A stretch of 64,000 nt of DNA from Woronichinia naegeliana WA131 (GCA_025370055.1 CP073041.1:3472001-3536000); one strand, 5' to 3'; positions 9,544-19,105 are shown, numbered from the stretch's first letter. Notes: generated by a model from the letters alone, not told the origin. Made by a program: numbers and translations.

Positions 9544-9721
9544 TTTCCATAGAGCTTTTCTTTAATATTGACATTGTTTTCTGTTTCCTTCTTCTTTGAT
9601 ATAATGACAATAATAATAGTATAATAAAAACGGGCCGATGTCTAGTCTTAAACTATTTCTCTATTTTCTCAAAGCCTTACACCATAACTTTTTCCAACTT
9701 TAATCAGACGATACCAGTTCC
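9544..9721 (-). mobile_element. IS1-like element, 5' terminal fragment
   Basis: It matches the 5' end of the second IS1-like variant (start codon region, AT-rich leader and the end GGAACTGGTATCGTCT), read on the minus strand. It begins within codon 10 or so of the transposase and ends at 9721. It is not the missing 5' end of element A: about 30 bases of homologous sequence are present on both sides of the ISKra4 copy, in different sequence versions. Confidence 0.8.
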
Positions 9722-9829
9722 AACAATCACCAACTTTGATTAATATTTGTCAAGAGAGGGAACCGTCTGCTCACTCATCTCAAATTTTGTTTATCATTAC
9801 ACTTATGGCTGGAAAACGTTGTATTAACC

Positions 9830-10933
9830 ATGTTGTTGGGATTTAAAACAGAGTTAAAGTTGAATAACAAGCAACGGACAACACTAGCGAAACATGCTGG
9901 CACTGCCCGTCATGCTTGGAATCAAGGCTTGGCCCTCACTAAAGCTGTATTAGACCACAATCAAGCCCATCCCGACGACAAGATTAAGTTTCCTTCTGCC
10001 ATTGACCTACATAAATGGTTGGTCGCCTATGTCAAACCCCAATTCCCTTGGTATTACGAAAGTTCCAAATGCGCTGGACAGTGGGCATTGATTCACTTGA
10101 AAGATGCTTGGTCTCGCTGTTTCAAAAAAATCGGCGGCGCGCCTAGGTTTAAGAAAAAAGGGGAGCAAGATTCCTTCACCTTAGATGGAACGCTCAAAAT
10201 CTTGGGAGCGAACAAAATCCAAGTGCCAGTGATTGGTGTTCTGAAAACCTATGAGTCCTTGCCCCAAAATGTTAAGCCTAAAACCGTAACCATTAGTCGT
10301 CAGGCGGACAAGTGGTTTATGAGTTTTCGCCTAGAAATTGACCCAATACCTGTGGAGAAAACCAATCCATCGGTAGGAGTTGATTTAGGGGTGAAGCATT
10401 TTGCGACTTTATCAAACGGCGAGGTTTTTGATGTCCCTAAAGATTACAAGCGAATTAAAGCTAAAATTGCTAAACTCCAATACCTCAACCGTCACAAACT
10501 CAAAGGTTCCACTAATTGGAAAAAAGCCAATCAACGGCTCGCTCGTCTGTATTACCGTCTCTCCAGTCTGCGGAAGGATTGGTTACATAAGTTGACCAGT
10601 TATCTCGCTAAATCCTTTGCGGTGGTCTGCATTGAGGATTTAAACGTCTCAGGCATGATGGCCAATCCTAAGTTAGCAGGGGCGAGCTCGGAATTAGGCT
10701 GGTACGAATTTCGTAGGCAATTAACCTATAAATGCGAGTTGTACGGCTCGGAACTTAAGGTAATTAGTAGATGGACACCTTCGAGCAAATTGCATCATCA
10801 ATGCGATTATAAAAACGAGGAATTAACACTGAAAGATAGAATTTTTGTCTGTCCGAGATGTAATGAATCCCTTGACAGAGACTTAAACGCTGCTCTGAAT
10901 ATTGAGCGTTTCGGACTGAGCCTCAGTTCGTGA
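9830..10933 (+). CDS. tnpB: TnpB-type RNA-guided nuclease of an IS200/IS605-like element
   Basis: 367 residues. TnpB proteins cut DNA guided by an RNA made from the element's right end and help the element to persist. The RuvC-like residues are in place: D185 (VGVDLGVKHFAT), E269 (CIEDLNVSGM) and D349/D351 (DRDLNAALN). The zinc knuckle is atypical: the second pair is CPRC (341-344), but where the first CxxC should be it reads HHQC (322-325). No tnpA lies next to it, so it is an orphan (IS1341-like) unit. The 90 bases after the stop contain no gene and end near GTTGAAGCAGATAAAAACC, a plausible right end. The guide RNA would be expected to overlap the 3' end of the gene, but I cannot fold it here. 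Confidence 0.88.
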   Translation: MLLGFKTELKLNNKQRTTLAKHAGTARHAWNQGLALTKAVLDHNQAHPDDKIKFPSAIDLHKWLVAYVKPQFPWYYESSKCAGQWALIHLKDAWSRCFKKIGGAPRFKKKGEQDSFTLDGTLKILGANKIQVPVIGVLKTYESLPQNVKPKTVTISRQADKWFMSFRLEIDPIPVEKTNPSVGVDLGVKHFATLSNGEVFDVPKDYKRIKAKIAKLQYLNRHKLKGSTNWKKANQRLARLYYRLSSLRKDWLHKLTSYLAKSFAVVCIEDLNVSGMMANPKLAGASSELGWYEFRRQLTYKCELYGSELKVISRWTPSSKLHHQCDYKNEELTLKDRIFVCPRCNESLDRDLNAALNIERFGLSLSS

Positions 10934-11025
10934 AGGTCTGTGGACAGAGTAGTGCCGACACCTCTGGTTGAAGCAGATAAAAACCCTTTTATTAGCAAAT
11001 GTTAGTGTTTTAGGAGCGGCAATTC

Positions 11026-12342
11026 ATGGCACTGTTCAAAAAATTGAGAAAAGGCTTACTGTGGGGACTCTGCGGCTTATTCCTAAGCTGGTTAATCAGT
11101 TGTGGCGGAGGGTCAACGACGACTTCCAACAATTCTACCGCCCCAAATCCGACGGGGGCAGCCAATCTAGCCTTTTGGACAATGCAGCTTCAACCCCAAC
11201 ACACTACCTTTTTTAATAATCTAATTCGTGATTTTAGTCGTGATCATCCTGGGATTCAGGTCAATTGGGTAGATATTCCCTGGGAAGCGATGGCGAGTAA
11301 AATTTTAACGGCGGTTTCTGCCAATACCGCCCCGGATGTTGTTAATTTAAACCCGACCTTTGCTTCCCAGTTAGCGGCGAAAAATGCCTGGCTCAACCTT
11401 AACGAAAAAGTGCCTCCTGCCGTCAAAGCTCAATATTTACCTAATATTTGGCAGGCTAATACCCTTAATGGAGCCAGTTTTGGGGTTCCCTGGTATCTCA
11501 CCACCAGAGTGACCATTTATAATCAAGACCTTTTAAAACAAGCCGGTATTCAAAAACCACCCGCTACGTTTGCTGAATTGGCCCAGACCGCAAAAACGAT
11601 CAAGGAAAAAACGGGCAAGTATGCCTTTTTTGTCACCTTCTCTGCCAATGATTCGGCGGAAGTGTTAGAGAGCCTCGTACAAATGGGGGTTAATTTAGTG
11701 GATGAGTCGGGCAAAGCGGCTTTTAATAGTCCTGAAGGCAAAGCGGCTTTTCAATATTGGGTAGATCTTTACCAGCAAGGATTATTGCCTCCTGAAGTTT
11801 TAACCCAGGGCCATCGTCATGCGGTGGAATTATATCAATCTGGGGCGATCGCCCTTTTGGGATCGGGAGCAGAATTTTTAAACAGTATTGCCACCAATGC
11901 CCCCACCATTGCCAAGATTTCGGCCGCAGCCCCCCAAATTACCGGCAAAACAGGGAAAAAGAATGTGGCGGTCATGAACTTAACCATTCCTCGTACCACA
12001 AAAAATGAGGAGGCTGCCCTAAAGTTTGCCCTTTTTGTCACCAATACTCAAAATCAATTAGCCTTTGCCCAGGCTGCTAACGTTCTTCCTTCCACCACTG
12101 AAGCAGTCAAACAATACATTGCCGCGATCTCCAAAGAGAAAAAGGTTTCTTCTGTTCAACAGGCCCGACAAGTGAGTGCAACCCAACTCAAAGATGCGGA
12201 AGTACTGATTCCGCCCATGAAAAATCTTAATCAGTTACAAAAAGCGATCTATGAAAACTTAGGAGCCGCCATGCTCAAACAAAAAACCGTTGATCAGGCC
12301 CTAGAGGAAGCTGCCCAAACCTGGAATTCCCTCGGCTCCTAA
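11026..12342 (+). CDS. Extracellular solute-binding lipoprotein (sugar-type ABC transporter)
   Basis: 438 residues. An N-terminal signal with lipobox LISC (Cys 26) is followed by a low-complexity Ser/Thr/Asn linker and a bacterial extracellular solute-binding domain of family 1 (MalE/UgpB type; FWTMQLQP, VNWVDIPWEAM, APDVVNLNPTFASQLA, FGVPWYLTTRVTIYN). It should capture a sugar or sugar derivative in the periplasm and pass it to an ABC permease. No permease or ATPase gene is next to it, so its partners are elsewhere. AGGAG lies 9 bases before the ATG. The substrate cannot be told from sequence. Confidence 0.88.
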   Translation: MALFKKLRKGLLWGLCGLFLSWLISCGGGSTTTSNNSTAPNPTGAANLAFWTMQLQPQHTTFFNNLIRDFSRDHPGIQVNWVDIPWEAMASKILTAVSANTAPDVVNLNPTFASQLAAKNAWLNLNEKVPPAVKAQYLPNIWQANTLNGASFGVPWYLTTRVTIYNQDLLKQAGIQKPPATFAELAQTAKTIKEKTGKYAFFVTFSANDSAEVLESLVQMGVNLVDESGKAAFNSPEGKAAFQYWVDLYQQGLLPPEVLTQGHRHAVELYQSGAIALLGSGAEFLNSIATNAPTIAKISAAAPQITGKTGKKNVAVMNLTIPRTTKNEEAALKFALFVTNTQNQLAFAQAANVLPSTTEAVKQYIAAISKEKKVSSVQQARQVSATQLKDAEVLIPPMKNLNQLQKAIYENLGAAMLKQKTVDQALEEAAQTWNSLGS

Positions 12343-12368
12343 ATTAAGAAACTCCCCAAAAAGAGAAA

Positions 12369-12387
12369 GGACGCACTCACCGCGTCC
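12369..12387 (+). terminator. Possible hairpin after the solute-binding gene
   Basis: GGACGC and GCGTCC form a 6-bp stem with a 7-base loop, 27 bases after the stop. No T run follows, so it is at best a weak or factor-assisted terminator. Confidence 0.3.
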
Positions 12388-12443
12388 CTCAGCTAGATTA
12401 TGAAATGACTACATTTCTTGACCAAAAAGGAATGAACTATTTT

Positions 12444-12635
12444 TCAGGAGACAGCTTGACTAAAACCCTTTAGCCCTGGCGCGTAGGACTCTAGAACGTT
12501 ACCAGTACTTGTACAATTAATCATGAGATAATCACAGACAGGGCAAGCCGTTTCCGTCACATTAAGATGAACAATTTGTTGACGAACAGCATGATTACCA
12601 CAATTGGGACAACGAATCGTTTGAGAATGAGTCAT
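12444..12635 (-). CDS. Small zinc-ribbon protein
   Basis: 63 residues from the ATG at 12635, which has AGGAGA 6-7 bases upstream; an in-frame ATG at 12683 would add 16 residues but has no such site. It holds two cysteine pairs, CPNCG and CPVCD, spaced like a zinc ribbon. Similar small cyanobacterial proteins are often labelled 'PriA-like' in databases; that is from memory, and the protein is far too short to be a helicase. The function is unknown. Confidence 0.7.
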   Translation of the reverse strand: MTHSQTIRCPNCGNHAVRQQIVHLNVTETACPVCDYLMINCTSTGNVLESYAPGLKGFSQAVS

Positions 12636-13055
12636 AACGGTCTCCTGTCTTAAATATGTTTTTGTATCCAGTAATTTATTCATGGTAGGGAAGCTAGAGT
12701 CCTAAAAATATAGATATTTTATTAAATGGGGATCGCCCTATAATTCATAACTTAACATGGGCAGGGATCGAGCGACAACCTTGTTTTCGTTACGTTTTAT
12801 ACATTTTCTTGTTGATCCCCAGCTTTTTTTCTCTCTTTATCCAATATTTGTTAGGGCCAATCTGTTTTATAGGGAATTGTTAATTTAATCTTAAATATTT
12901 ATTTCACTAAACTTTACGAAGGAAATCTTTCTTTAATAAATCCAACTGGCAATATCACTGCTCAGTCAATACCTTCGATTTCTTAAGAATCAATTAATAT
13001 TTATTGTATTCTGTTTAGACTACTGAGATTTGGTAAGGGGTAAGGGACGATAAAT
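12636..13055. other. Intergenic region, no gene seen
   Basis: 420 bases of AT-rich sequence between the zinc-ribbon gene start and the 3' end of the CHAP-like gene. It presumably holds the promoter of the zinc-ribbon gene. I see no open frame, RNA gene or repeat in it. Confidence 0.5.
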
Positions 13056-13760
13056 TCAGAGAGTACCTGTCTGGAGACTATCCACATCAATTTGTCCTTT
13101 TTGTACCGTTTTTTGGCGTTGGGGATCATTGCCCACATTTTGCTGGAGCAGGAAAATCTGATGTCCAGAAATCCCCGCCACAATAGCTGTATGGTGGGCA
13201 TAACTATCCGTCCAGGATTGCCAGGAACCATCGGGTTGAGTAATTTTTTTATAGGTTGAGACATTCCGAAACTGAACAATGTCACCGATTTGCACTGAGG
13301 AGAGATTTTTTTGTTGAGGAGTAATGGTCGCAATTAATTTGCCCCAAACATAGTCCGCATCCAATCCGGTGGGCCCTAACTCATCAAAATTTTGAGCTTG
13401 AGCCGCTTTGAGCGCGTTGTAAGTCAAGGTTGCACATTCTCCATCTCCGACTTGTTTCCCCAGATGATTGAGGGCATAGTGATAAATTTTTTGATTTAGG
13501 CCCCTGGGTTTTGATGAAGAGGGTTGGGAAGTGGGGGAAGTGGGGGAGGATGGTCTCTGGAGGGAATCAAAACATTCCTGTTTACCGGTGCGAGGATTAA
13601 TGGCGTAATTGAGGCAAGGATAAGCTTGAGCCAAGAGGGGAGAACTCAAACTACTCAAAACTAAAGTACTAAAAAGTAATGTCTTCGGCGATCGCCCCGT
13701 TTTACCATTTTTACGGTGAATTGATCCCACATTCAGCAGATATTTTGACAATTTAGACAT
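13056..13760 (-). CDS. Secreted CHAP/NlpC-P60-like protein
   Basis: 234 residues. A basic N-terminus and hydrophobic stretch (about 28-46, ending at AQAYP) form a signal peptide, followed by a Pro/Ser-rich linker (70-86). The C-terminal domain has papain-like amidase features: a candidate nucleophile Cys109 in GDGECATLTYN, GDIVQF at 159-164, and a His pair at 189-190 in AHHTAIV. Such domains usually cut peptide or amide bonds in the cell wall. The assignment rests on the motif order Cys, GDIV, His, so it is moderately sure. The gene stands alone, with AT-rich spacers on both sides. Confidence 0.65.
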   Translation of the reverse strand: MSKLSKYLLNVGSIHRKNGKTGRSPKTLLFSTLVLSSLSSPLLAQAYPCLNYAINPRTGKQECFDSLQRPSSPTSPTSQPSSSKPRGLNQKIYHYALNHLGKQVGDGECATLTYNALKAAQAQNFDELGPTGLDADYVWGKLIATITPQQKNLSSVQIGDIVQFRNVSTYKKITQPDGSWQSWTDSYAHHTAIVAGISGHQIFLLQQNVGNDPQRQKTVQKGQIDVDSLQTGTL

Positions 13761-14198
13761 TTTTAAAATCCTTACTGGGCAATGCTTTTAGAGCTTCACA
13801 ATTTATTTAGTATTTTAAACTTAAGTGCAGAAAATAGACAAATTTAACTTATTTTCAATTCGTAAAAAATGACAAAAAAATTCAATCATTTGTCCTATGC
13901 CCTTCAAGATCCTGTAGCTCAGTACATAACTTGATTTTCTGGGAAAAAGGGCTACACTTCCTATCTAGGATAAGTTAGATTTCACTTAGCTAAATCATTA
14001 TTTTTACTCTAAAAACCTGCCGGAAATTTTTTAAGTACAAATTATGTGCTGAATGTGGGTTATAACATCATCGGGAACAGGGTTGATCACAGGTTTTGAT
14101 GACAGAGTTGCTGGCTTTGATGGTAATGGTAGAAGAAGACTGTAGCCAGGTTTAAAAGAGTAATCCCCCAGAAACAGTGCTAACTTTTTATTTTTTCA
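13761..14198. other. Intergenic region with a possible eroded C-terminal extension
   Basis: The upstream gene on the minus strand ends with two adjacent stops (TAA TGA). Beyond them the same frame stays open for about 55 more codons (14040-14190), rich in Pro and Ser. This may be a lost C-terminal tail or chance. The rest is AT-rich, with no gene seen. Confidence 0.35.
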
Positions 14199-15614
14199 TT
14201 ACTGCCGAAACTCTCCAGGTTCAGCAACTTGCCAAACTCCTGTCATGATTTCTATAAGCTTGGCAGGGCGTACTAATTGAGACTTAATCAAACTGTTTGT
14301 ATTTAGAACAGTGAAAATTCCAGCGTTTTTCCTTAAGTAATCAGTAGTAACAAGGTTATTGAAACTTCTCTCAAAGGAAGATGAAAGAATATTGGGAATC
14401 AACCATTGATTATTATCTAACTCGACCTGAAGAAAAGCAGGACTAGAATTGTCTGGAGAAATTTCAAACTGTAAAGTCCGACGCATATTTCGACCAACTG
14501 AACTTTCGACGGATGCCTTGGTTAAACTAAGAAACCGATGTTTGCTATTCTCAAAGTAGTTAGTGTTTCTACTATTAAACTGCTCAACTAACTCAGTCCA
14601 CTCTGCTTGTTGATTAAGTTCTTGTTGATTAAGTTCTTGTTGATTAAGTTCTTGTTGATTAAGTTCTTGTTGATTAAGTTCTTGTTGATTAAGTTCTTGA
14701 GATGTTGATGGAAATAACGATAATTGAGATTCGATAGGTTTTACTGGTATTATTTCTTCATTTTTATCTGTACCTTTTTTTAAAATTTTAACAATTTTTA
14801 AAAATTCTTCCTTAACCAAAGCAGATAAATCTTGAATTGAATAATGGATAATTGAAATATCATTACCAAACCGATTTAATTTTGTTGAGAAAGTATTGAT
14901 TTTATCTGGCAAGTCCTGCAATGTTTGATCAGATTTCTTTTTCTCATCGCGTATTATATCTGATAATTCCCTCAATGTTTGATCAGATTTCTTTTTCTCA
15001 TCACGTATAACTCTTCTCTGCTTTTCATTAGCTACAACAAATACAATGGCTAGAACTAATCCACCGATAATGATTACAGTTTGAATTATTTGAAACAATA
15101 ATAACTTCTGAAGACTATCCTCTACTAGAGAGTATTTGGGAAAATCTAGAAGATTCTTTTTGGAAATCCAAAAATACGTTGCCTGTTTATTTCCTGATAA
15201 AAGACGAGGAAACTTTTCTTTGAGAGCTTGAGTTAATTCAACTTGATATTTACATTTATCTTGATCTTGAGAACCCAAATTAGTTTGCTCGATTCTAGCA
15301 TTTGGATCCAAAATCCGAAAACCATACCCATTTTGCAAATTTGATGAATCAACTGTTAGTGATCCTCCCGTAGAAATATTTAATTCTAATTGATTATTGT
15401 TCGCTTTTTTCAGGAAGACTCTATCCAAAGCAATGGGACAATCAACGGCTGCTTTTGCCTGAAGCTGAAAAGCAATGCAAAAAGTAGGAGTTAGCAACAG
15501 CAAAACCAGATGATTCCCACAAAAATTTTTACCAAGAAAAAACTTAAACATTGAAGTTTGGTAATATGGCAGAAATGGAATATCCTTTGTTAGAAAAGCC
15601 CATAATTTTTTCAT
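14199..15614 (-). CDS. Membrane-anchored coiled-coil protein of the tubulin/HSP70 cluster
   Basis: 471 residues, family not recognised. A hydrophobic segment at about 35-55 ends in AKAA and could be a signal peptide. A small extracytoplasmic-looking domain follows, then a clear transmembrane helix (about 165-190) and a charged coiled coil with two near-repeats of RDEKKKSDQTL. Next comes a six-fold ELNQQ repeat, then a C-terminal domain (about 335-471) that resembles part of the protein at 23868-24977 (PAKLI, then WQVAEPGEF). The start lies 12 bases after the HSP70-like gene, so the two are probably co-translated. It may tether the cluster's cytosolic machines to the membrane. Confidence 0.6.
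   Translation of the reverse strand: MKKLWAFLTKDIPFLPYYQTSMFKFFLGKNFCGNHLVLLLLTPTFCIAFQLQAKAAVDCPIALDRVFLKKANNNQLELNISTGGSLTVDSSNLQNGYGFRILDPNARIEQTNLGSQDQDKCKYQVELTQALKEKFPRLLSGNKQATYFWISKKNLLDFPKYSLVEDSLQKLLLFQIIQTVIIIGGLVLAIVFVVANEKQRRVIRDEKKKSDQTLRELSDIIRDEKKKSDQTLQDLPDKINTFSTKLNRFGNDISIIHYSIQDLSALVKEEFLKIVKILKKGTDKNEEIIPVKPIESQLSLFPSTSQELNQQELNQQELNQQELNQQELNQQELNQQAEWTELVEQFNSRNTNYFENSKHRFLSLTKASVESSVGRNMRRTLQFEISPDNSSPAFLQVELDNNQWLIPNILSSSFERSFNNLVTTDYLRKNAGIFTVLNTNSLIKSQLVRPAKLIEIMTGVWQVAEPGEFRQ
14606..14695 (-). repeat. Six perfect 15-bp tandem repeats inside a gene
   Basis: The unit CTTGTTGATTAAGTT occurs six times without change and encodes ELNQQ six times. Being a multiple of three, it can expand or shrink without breaking the frame. 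Confidence 0.95.
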
Positions 15615-15626
15615 TGATCATTTTCC

Positions 15627-18600
15627 TCAATTTGCAGTTTTAGACCATTGATCAGCAAGAACGCCAATAAAACACCGTAGAGTCAACAAGAAGGCTGGTT
15701 CAGGTTCAAACTCAGCAATGGGTCCGTGCTTTTTAATACAGGCATCCCTGACTGAATCTGTTAAAAGACGTTTGATAGAATCTTTCATTTGAAATAATCC
15801 CCCCTGATGAAAATCACGCAGTTGGTCAATTTCTTCAATACTTTCATCAGCAATAATCTTGTTAAAGTTGCTAATATAGTTTTCTAATTCCGTAAAAGAG
15901 GTAATACGAAAATCATCAATGGTTTGCCAAGTATCTAATAGCATTAAACGATCTTCTGGTGCAAAATCTTTCCCATTAATTGTGCAACTTTCTCCCCAAA
16001 AAGGATAATCCTTCTGTTTTTGCGATAATCCCTTTAGTTTAGTAGTACTGGGCAAAACGGAAAGTCCTCCACAGGCTTCCTCCTTTGGTTTTGTGGAAAG
16101 GGTCATTAAGTCAGGATAAGGTTGCAATCCAGATGATTTTACTAATATCCCTCTCAAGAGGTCGTTAATTTCTGAATTAGCAGTGTATCGTCCACTGGGA
16201 CTTAACCAGTTCAGAAAACGCGCACCATTTCCTCCCACTAAAATTGAGGTGACATTTTCAGTTTGAAGTAATAACTTCTCGCTCGGGTGTTGTAAGTATT
16301 TATGTAACAAACCAAGGTAATGGTAAAGTCCGCCCCAAGCCAAAGCAACTAGGGTACGAAACTCTCGATTGCGAGGCTTGTTGGAACTCATTACATAACC
16401 GTCAGTCAGAATCTCGTTAGCATTAGCTCTCAAATACAAATCCAATGCCGAGTTGAAATTACTAACGGTTTTAAATTCCGAGCGAAAATCGTCGCTATCT
16501 TGGACTGACAAGCCAAAAATATCACCTACAAAAGCTAAATTATCCCTTAAAATACGATGAAACATATTGCGTCCAGCATAGGGAACAGAAGCCTGGTGGA
16601 CCAAAGTGTTTTCCTGCCAAATAGAAATATCTGAGGTTCCTCCTCCTATATCTACGCAGGTAGTATGCACCAAGTTCTTGTTTAAAATATCAGCAAAAAA
16701 TTGGGCAAAAGCAATACTTTCTGTTCTTAAACCTTGAACGGCGGGATTTTCACTTTCCGTACCTTGGGAGTAGGATTTCCCATTAATGCGATGAGTTTGT
16801 TCTGAGAGTTCACTTAATGACTTTAATAAATTTTGCCAAGTTCGCTCATAAAGATTCAGTTTCATCAACGAAAAAGCAGAAGGATAAGATACAACCCAAT
16901 CAATCGTGTTAACTCCCTCAATTGAGGCTTGGGCCACGATTAATCTTAGTAACTGCCCTAAAAAGGGGCGTTGATACTCGACTTGTTGCCACTTAATATT
17001 AGTCTTGATGTAATCCTTGTTAAAATCATACTGCTCTTGTGGAAAATAGGTACGAGCATGGCTAATTAGATCGGGAATCTTGCCCTGAATTTCTTGCCAT
17101 CCTCTGGTTGTCAAAATACTAGACAACGGAGGATTTTCTCCCCTTGGTAAAAACACATCTGGAATAAAAAATTCCTGGTAGATGAGAGCAGTTTGACTCT
17201 CTTCCAATCCACCCTTAGCAATCCGTAAAAGATGCGATCGCAGGTTAATACGATCAGCTTTTCCATTACCTTCACGAACATAAATATTAGTAAAAGACGT
17301 GCCAAAATCAACACCAACCGTCCAACTTCCTGCACCACCAGCTTGAATTTTAGGGATAGTCAGAGGTAAAAATCCTAAAAATTGCTTATCTCGATTGATG
17401 GCGGACAGTATGCTAGGATAACGCTCACATTTCCAGTATTGAAATTTTTCCTGCCCCGATTCACGAATCTCTTGGGTTGCTTTCTCTGTCGGTTGTTCAA
17501 TGCTAAAGGCAAGACCTCCCAAATCTTCCGTAACATCAACAAAAACAAAATACTCACGCCATCTATTGGGAGGGATATTCGGCCAAAGAGATAGTTCTGG
17601 AAAAGCCAGGAGCATCTCATTTTCGGCCTTGAGGGGGAAATCCTTATAAACCTGATAATCAACTGTTTTTTTGTCAAAACCCGATAATTGAAGACCCAAT
17701 GTCACCCGTACCCCTGGCCCTTCAGGAGCATTGCAAGAAGTCAACTGAACATTTTTTTCCAAATCTTCGCTACTAAAGTAGTCTTTAAGAATAGGATTCA
17801 ACGGCAACAAAATCGTAAGATTGTCTAAATTTAACTTTTTATCTAGCCATGTACCAGGCAACAACCCCTTTATTCTTGCGTAGAACAAATTTTCTGTAAA
17901 CAATTCTGCATCTGTTAAAAACAAAGCATCACTACGACCATGTAAATCACGATTAAAATTAGCTAAAGAAGAAGAATCAATAACAGTAATTTCCCTCGCA
18001 TCCCGTCCCATTAAGGCAGGCAATTTAATCGGATCAAAAAGATACAATTGTCTGGCGGGTTTTAATCCTGCGGAAACCTTGACCATAACGTTGGACTCTT
18101 CTGTCACTCGTTCGACGGGGGCTAGAGCATCCAATGGAGAGGGTGTTAAGGGTTCTCCAAAAGGAATTGCCTTGTCACAAGGCTTAAATACATCTAGCTG
18201 ACTAATGCCTAAATCAGTTCTAAACTTTTCTAACTCATTTGCGATGCTTCCTGCTAAGTCTATATTCACAGGATTTCTCATTAATTCAGTGCGTAAATTG
18301 TTAAGCCAGGAGGCTAATAAGGGCTTTTGAGTTGTATTTAAGCCATTGGCAATGGGATCAACAAAGAAGCCATTTCTAACCCAGGGTATTCGTCTTTCTA
18401 TGTCTATTTTTAGATAACCAACAGGAACAACCAAGGTGGCTGGACTGGTAAAGCCAATAACGTTCTCTCCCAACTCAAAGAGAAAAAGCTGAGACCAAGA
18501 ACCACTTGGGGGAATCATGCTCAGAGCAGTGTAGTCATCGCTAGGTTTTAATTTTCCTAAACAACGCCCAAATTCAATTTTTTTGTATAGGCTAGGGTCT

Positions 18601-18968
18601 CTTTCTTTATCAACATTTCTGTAAAACTCCAAGTCAACCCGCACCGCTTGTAACGATAACCCTAAATTTTCGGAAAGCGCGATCGCCGCTAACAAACCTC
18701 GATACTGGGCGATTAACCAGTCCCGACTAGGATAATTAGTCTCTTGTATCGCCGACATAAACTGTAATGATTTCGACCAGGGACTGGGAATCGAATTGAT
18801 TTCCGTATATTTGGCCGTATCAAAATCCAAATTGTCCGCAATGTCTCTAAACAGAGACTTTTCACCTATAGTCCATTCTCCAGCCGCAACACTACTGCCA
18901 AAATTTTTCATTTTCGGCAAAAGGGGACGATATTTCAGCTTTTCCGATTTCTCTTGAGAATTTGACAT
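15627..18968 (-). CDS. Giant HSP70/actin-fold ATPase with a large N-terminal extension
   Basis: 1113 residues. The C-terminal half is an HSP70-like ATPase. Phosphate loop 1 is VGVDFGTSFTN (about residue 550), phosphate loop 2 is VDIGGGTSDIS (about 775), and the adenosine motif is ILVGGNGARF (about 908). No HSP70 substrate-binding domain follows as in DnaK. Instead about 540 residues of unknown fold precede the ATPase. It is transcribed in the same direction as the tubulin-like, membrane and VWA genes; a Uma2 gene and Uma2 debris separate it from them, and 12 bases separate it from the coiled-coil gene downstream. It probably acts as an ATP-driven assembly or remodelling factor in this cluster; the client is unknown. 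Confidence 0.78.
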   Translation of the reverse strand: MSNSQEKSEKLKYRPLLPKMKNFGSSVAAGEWTIGEKSLFRDIADNLDFDTAKYTEINSIPSPWSKSLQFMSAIQETNYPSRDWLIAQYRGLLAAIALSENLGLSLQAVRVDLEFYRNVDKERDPSLYKKIEFGRCLGKLKPSDDYTALSMIPPSGSWSQLFLFELGENVIGFTSPATLVVPVGYLKIDIERRIPWVRNGFFVDPIANGLNTTQKPLLASWLNNLRTELMRNPVNIDLAGSIANELEKFRTDLGISQLDVFKPCDKAIPFGEPLTPSPLDALAPVERVTEESNVMVKVSAGLKPARQLYLFDPIKLPALMGRDAREITVIDSSSLANFNRDLHGRSDALFLTDAELFTENLFYARIKGLLPGTWLDKKLNLDNLTILLPLNPILKDYFSSEDLEKNVQLTSCNAPEGPGVRVTLGLQLSGFDKKTVDYQVYKDFPLKAENEMLLAFPELSLWPNIPPNRWREYFVFVDVTEDLGGLAFSIEQPTEKATQEIRESGQEKFQYWKCERYPSILSAINRDKQFLGFLPLTIPKIQAGGAGSWTVGVDFGTSFTNIYVREGNGKADRINLRSHLLRIAKGGLEESQTALIYQEFFIPDVFLPRGENPPLSSILTTRGWQEIQGKIPDLISHARTYFPQEQYDFNKDYIKTNIKWQQVEYQRPFLGQLLRLIVAQASIEGVNTIDWVVSYPSAFSLMKLNLYERTWQNLLKSLSELSEQTHRINGKSYSQGTESENPAVQGLRTESIAFAQFFADILNKNLVHTTCVDIGGGTSDISIWQENTLVHQASVPYAGRNMFHRILRDNLAFVGDIFGLSVQDSDDFRSEFKTVSNFNSALDLYLRANANEILTDGYVMSSNKPRNREFRTLVALAWGGLYHYLGLLHKYLQHPSEKLLLQTENVTSILVGGNGARFLNWLSPSGRYTANSEINDLLRGILVKSSGLQPYPDLMTLSTKPKEEACGGLSVLPSTTKLKGLSQKQKDYPFWGESCTINGKDFAPEDRLMLLDTWQTIDDFRITSFTELENYISNFNKIIADESIEEIDQLRDFHQGGLFQMKDSIKRLLTDSVRDACIKKHGPIAEFEPEPAFLLTLRCFIGVLADQWSKTAN

Positions 18969-18970
18969 AA

Positions 18971-19105
18971 TTAATTAATCGCTAAAATTTCATTAACAAT
19001 AATCGTTGTTTCAAAAAATGGAACAGATAAGACAGCCATATTCCCTGTTTTTTGATTATAGAGACCTTCGTTAAAGGTCAAAATCGCTACAATCGCTACA
19101 ATCGG
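18971..19105 (-). pseudogene. Uma2-family remnant (C-terminus)
   Basis: Translation of the minus strand gives LTFNEGLYNQKTGN and TTIIVNEILAIN before a stop, clearly homologous to the end of the Uma2 gene at 19488-20051 (LTFNEGLYDEKVF, IIVNEIFNIK). Only about 40 codons remain. Confidence 0.75.

Noticed and set aside
12444-12635. PriA helicase
   Set aside because: 63 residues with two cysteine pairs cannot be a helicase; the label would be a database artefact.
13910-13935. tRNA start (CCTGTAGCTCAG)
   Set aside because: No acceptor stem, anticodon loop or TTC motif follows at the proper distances.
14606-14695. CRISPR-like array
   Set aside because: The 15-bp units are contiguous without spacers and encode a peptide repeat.
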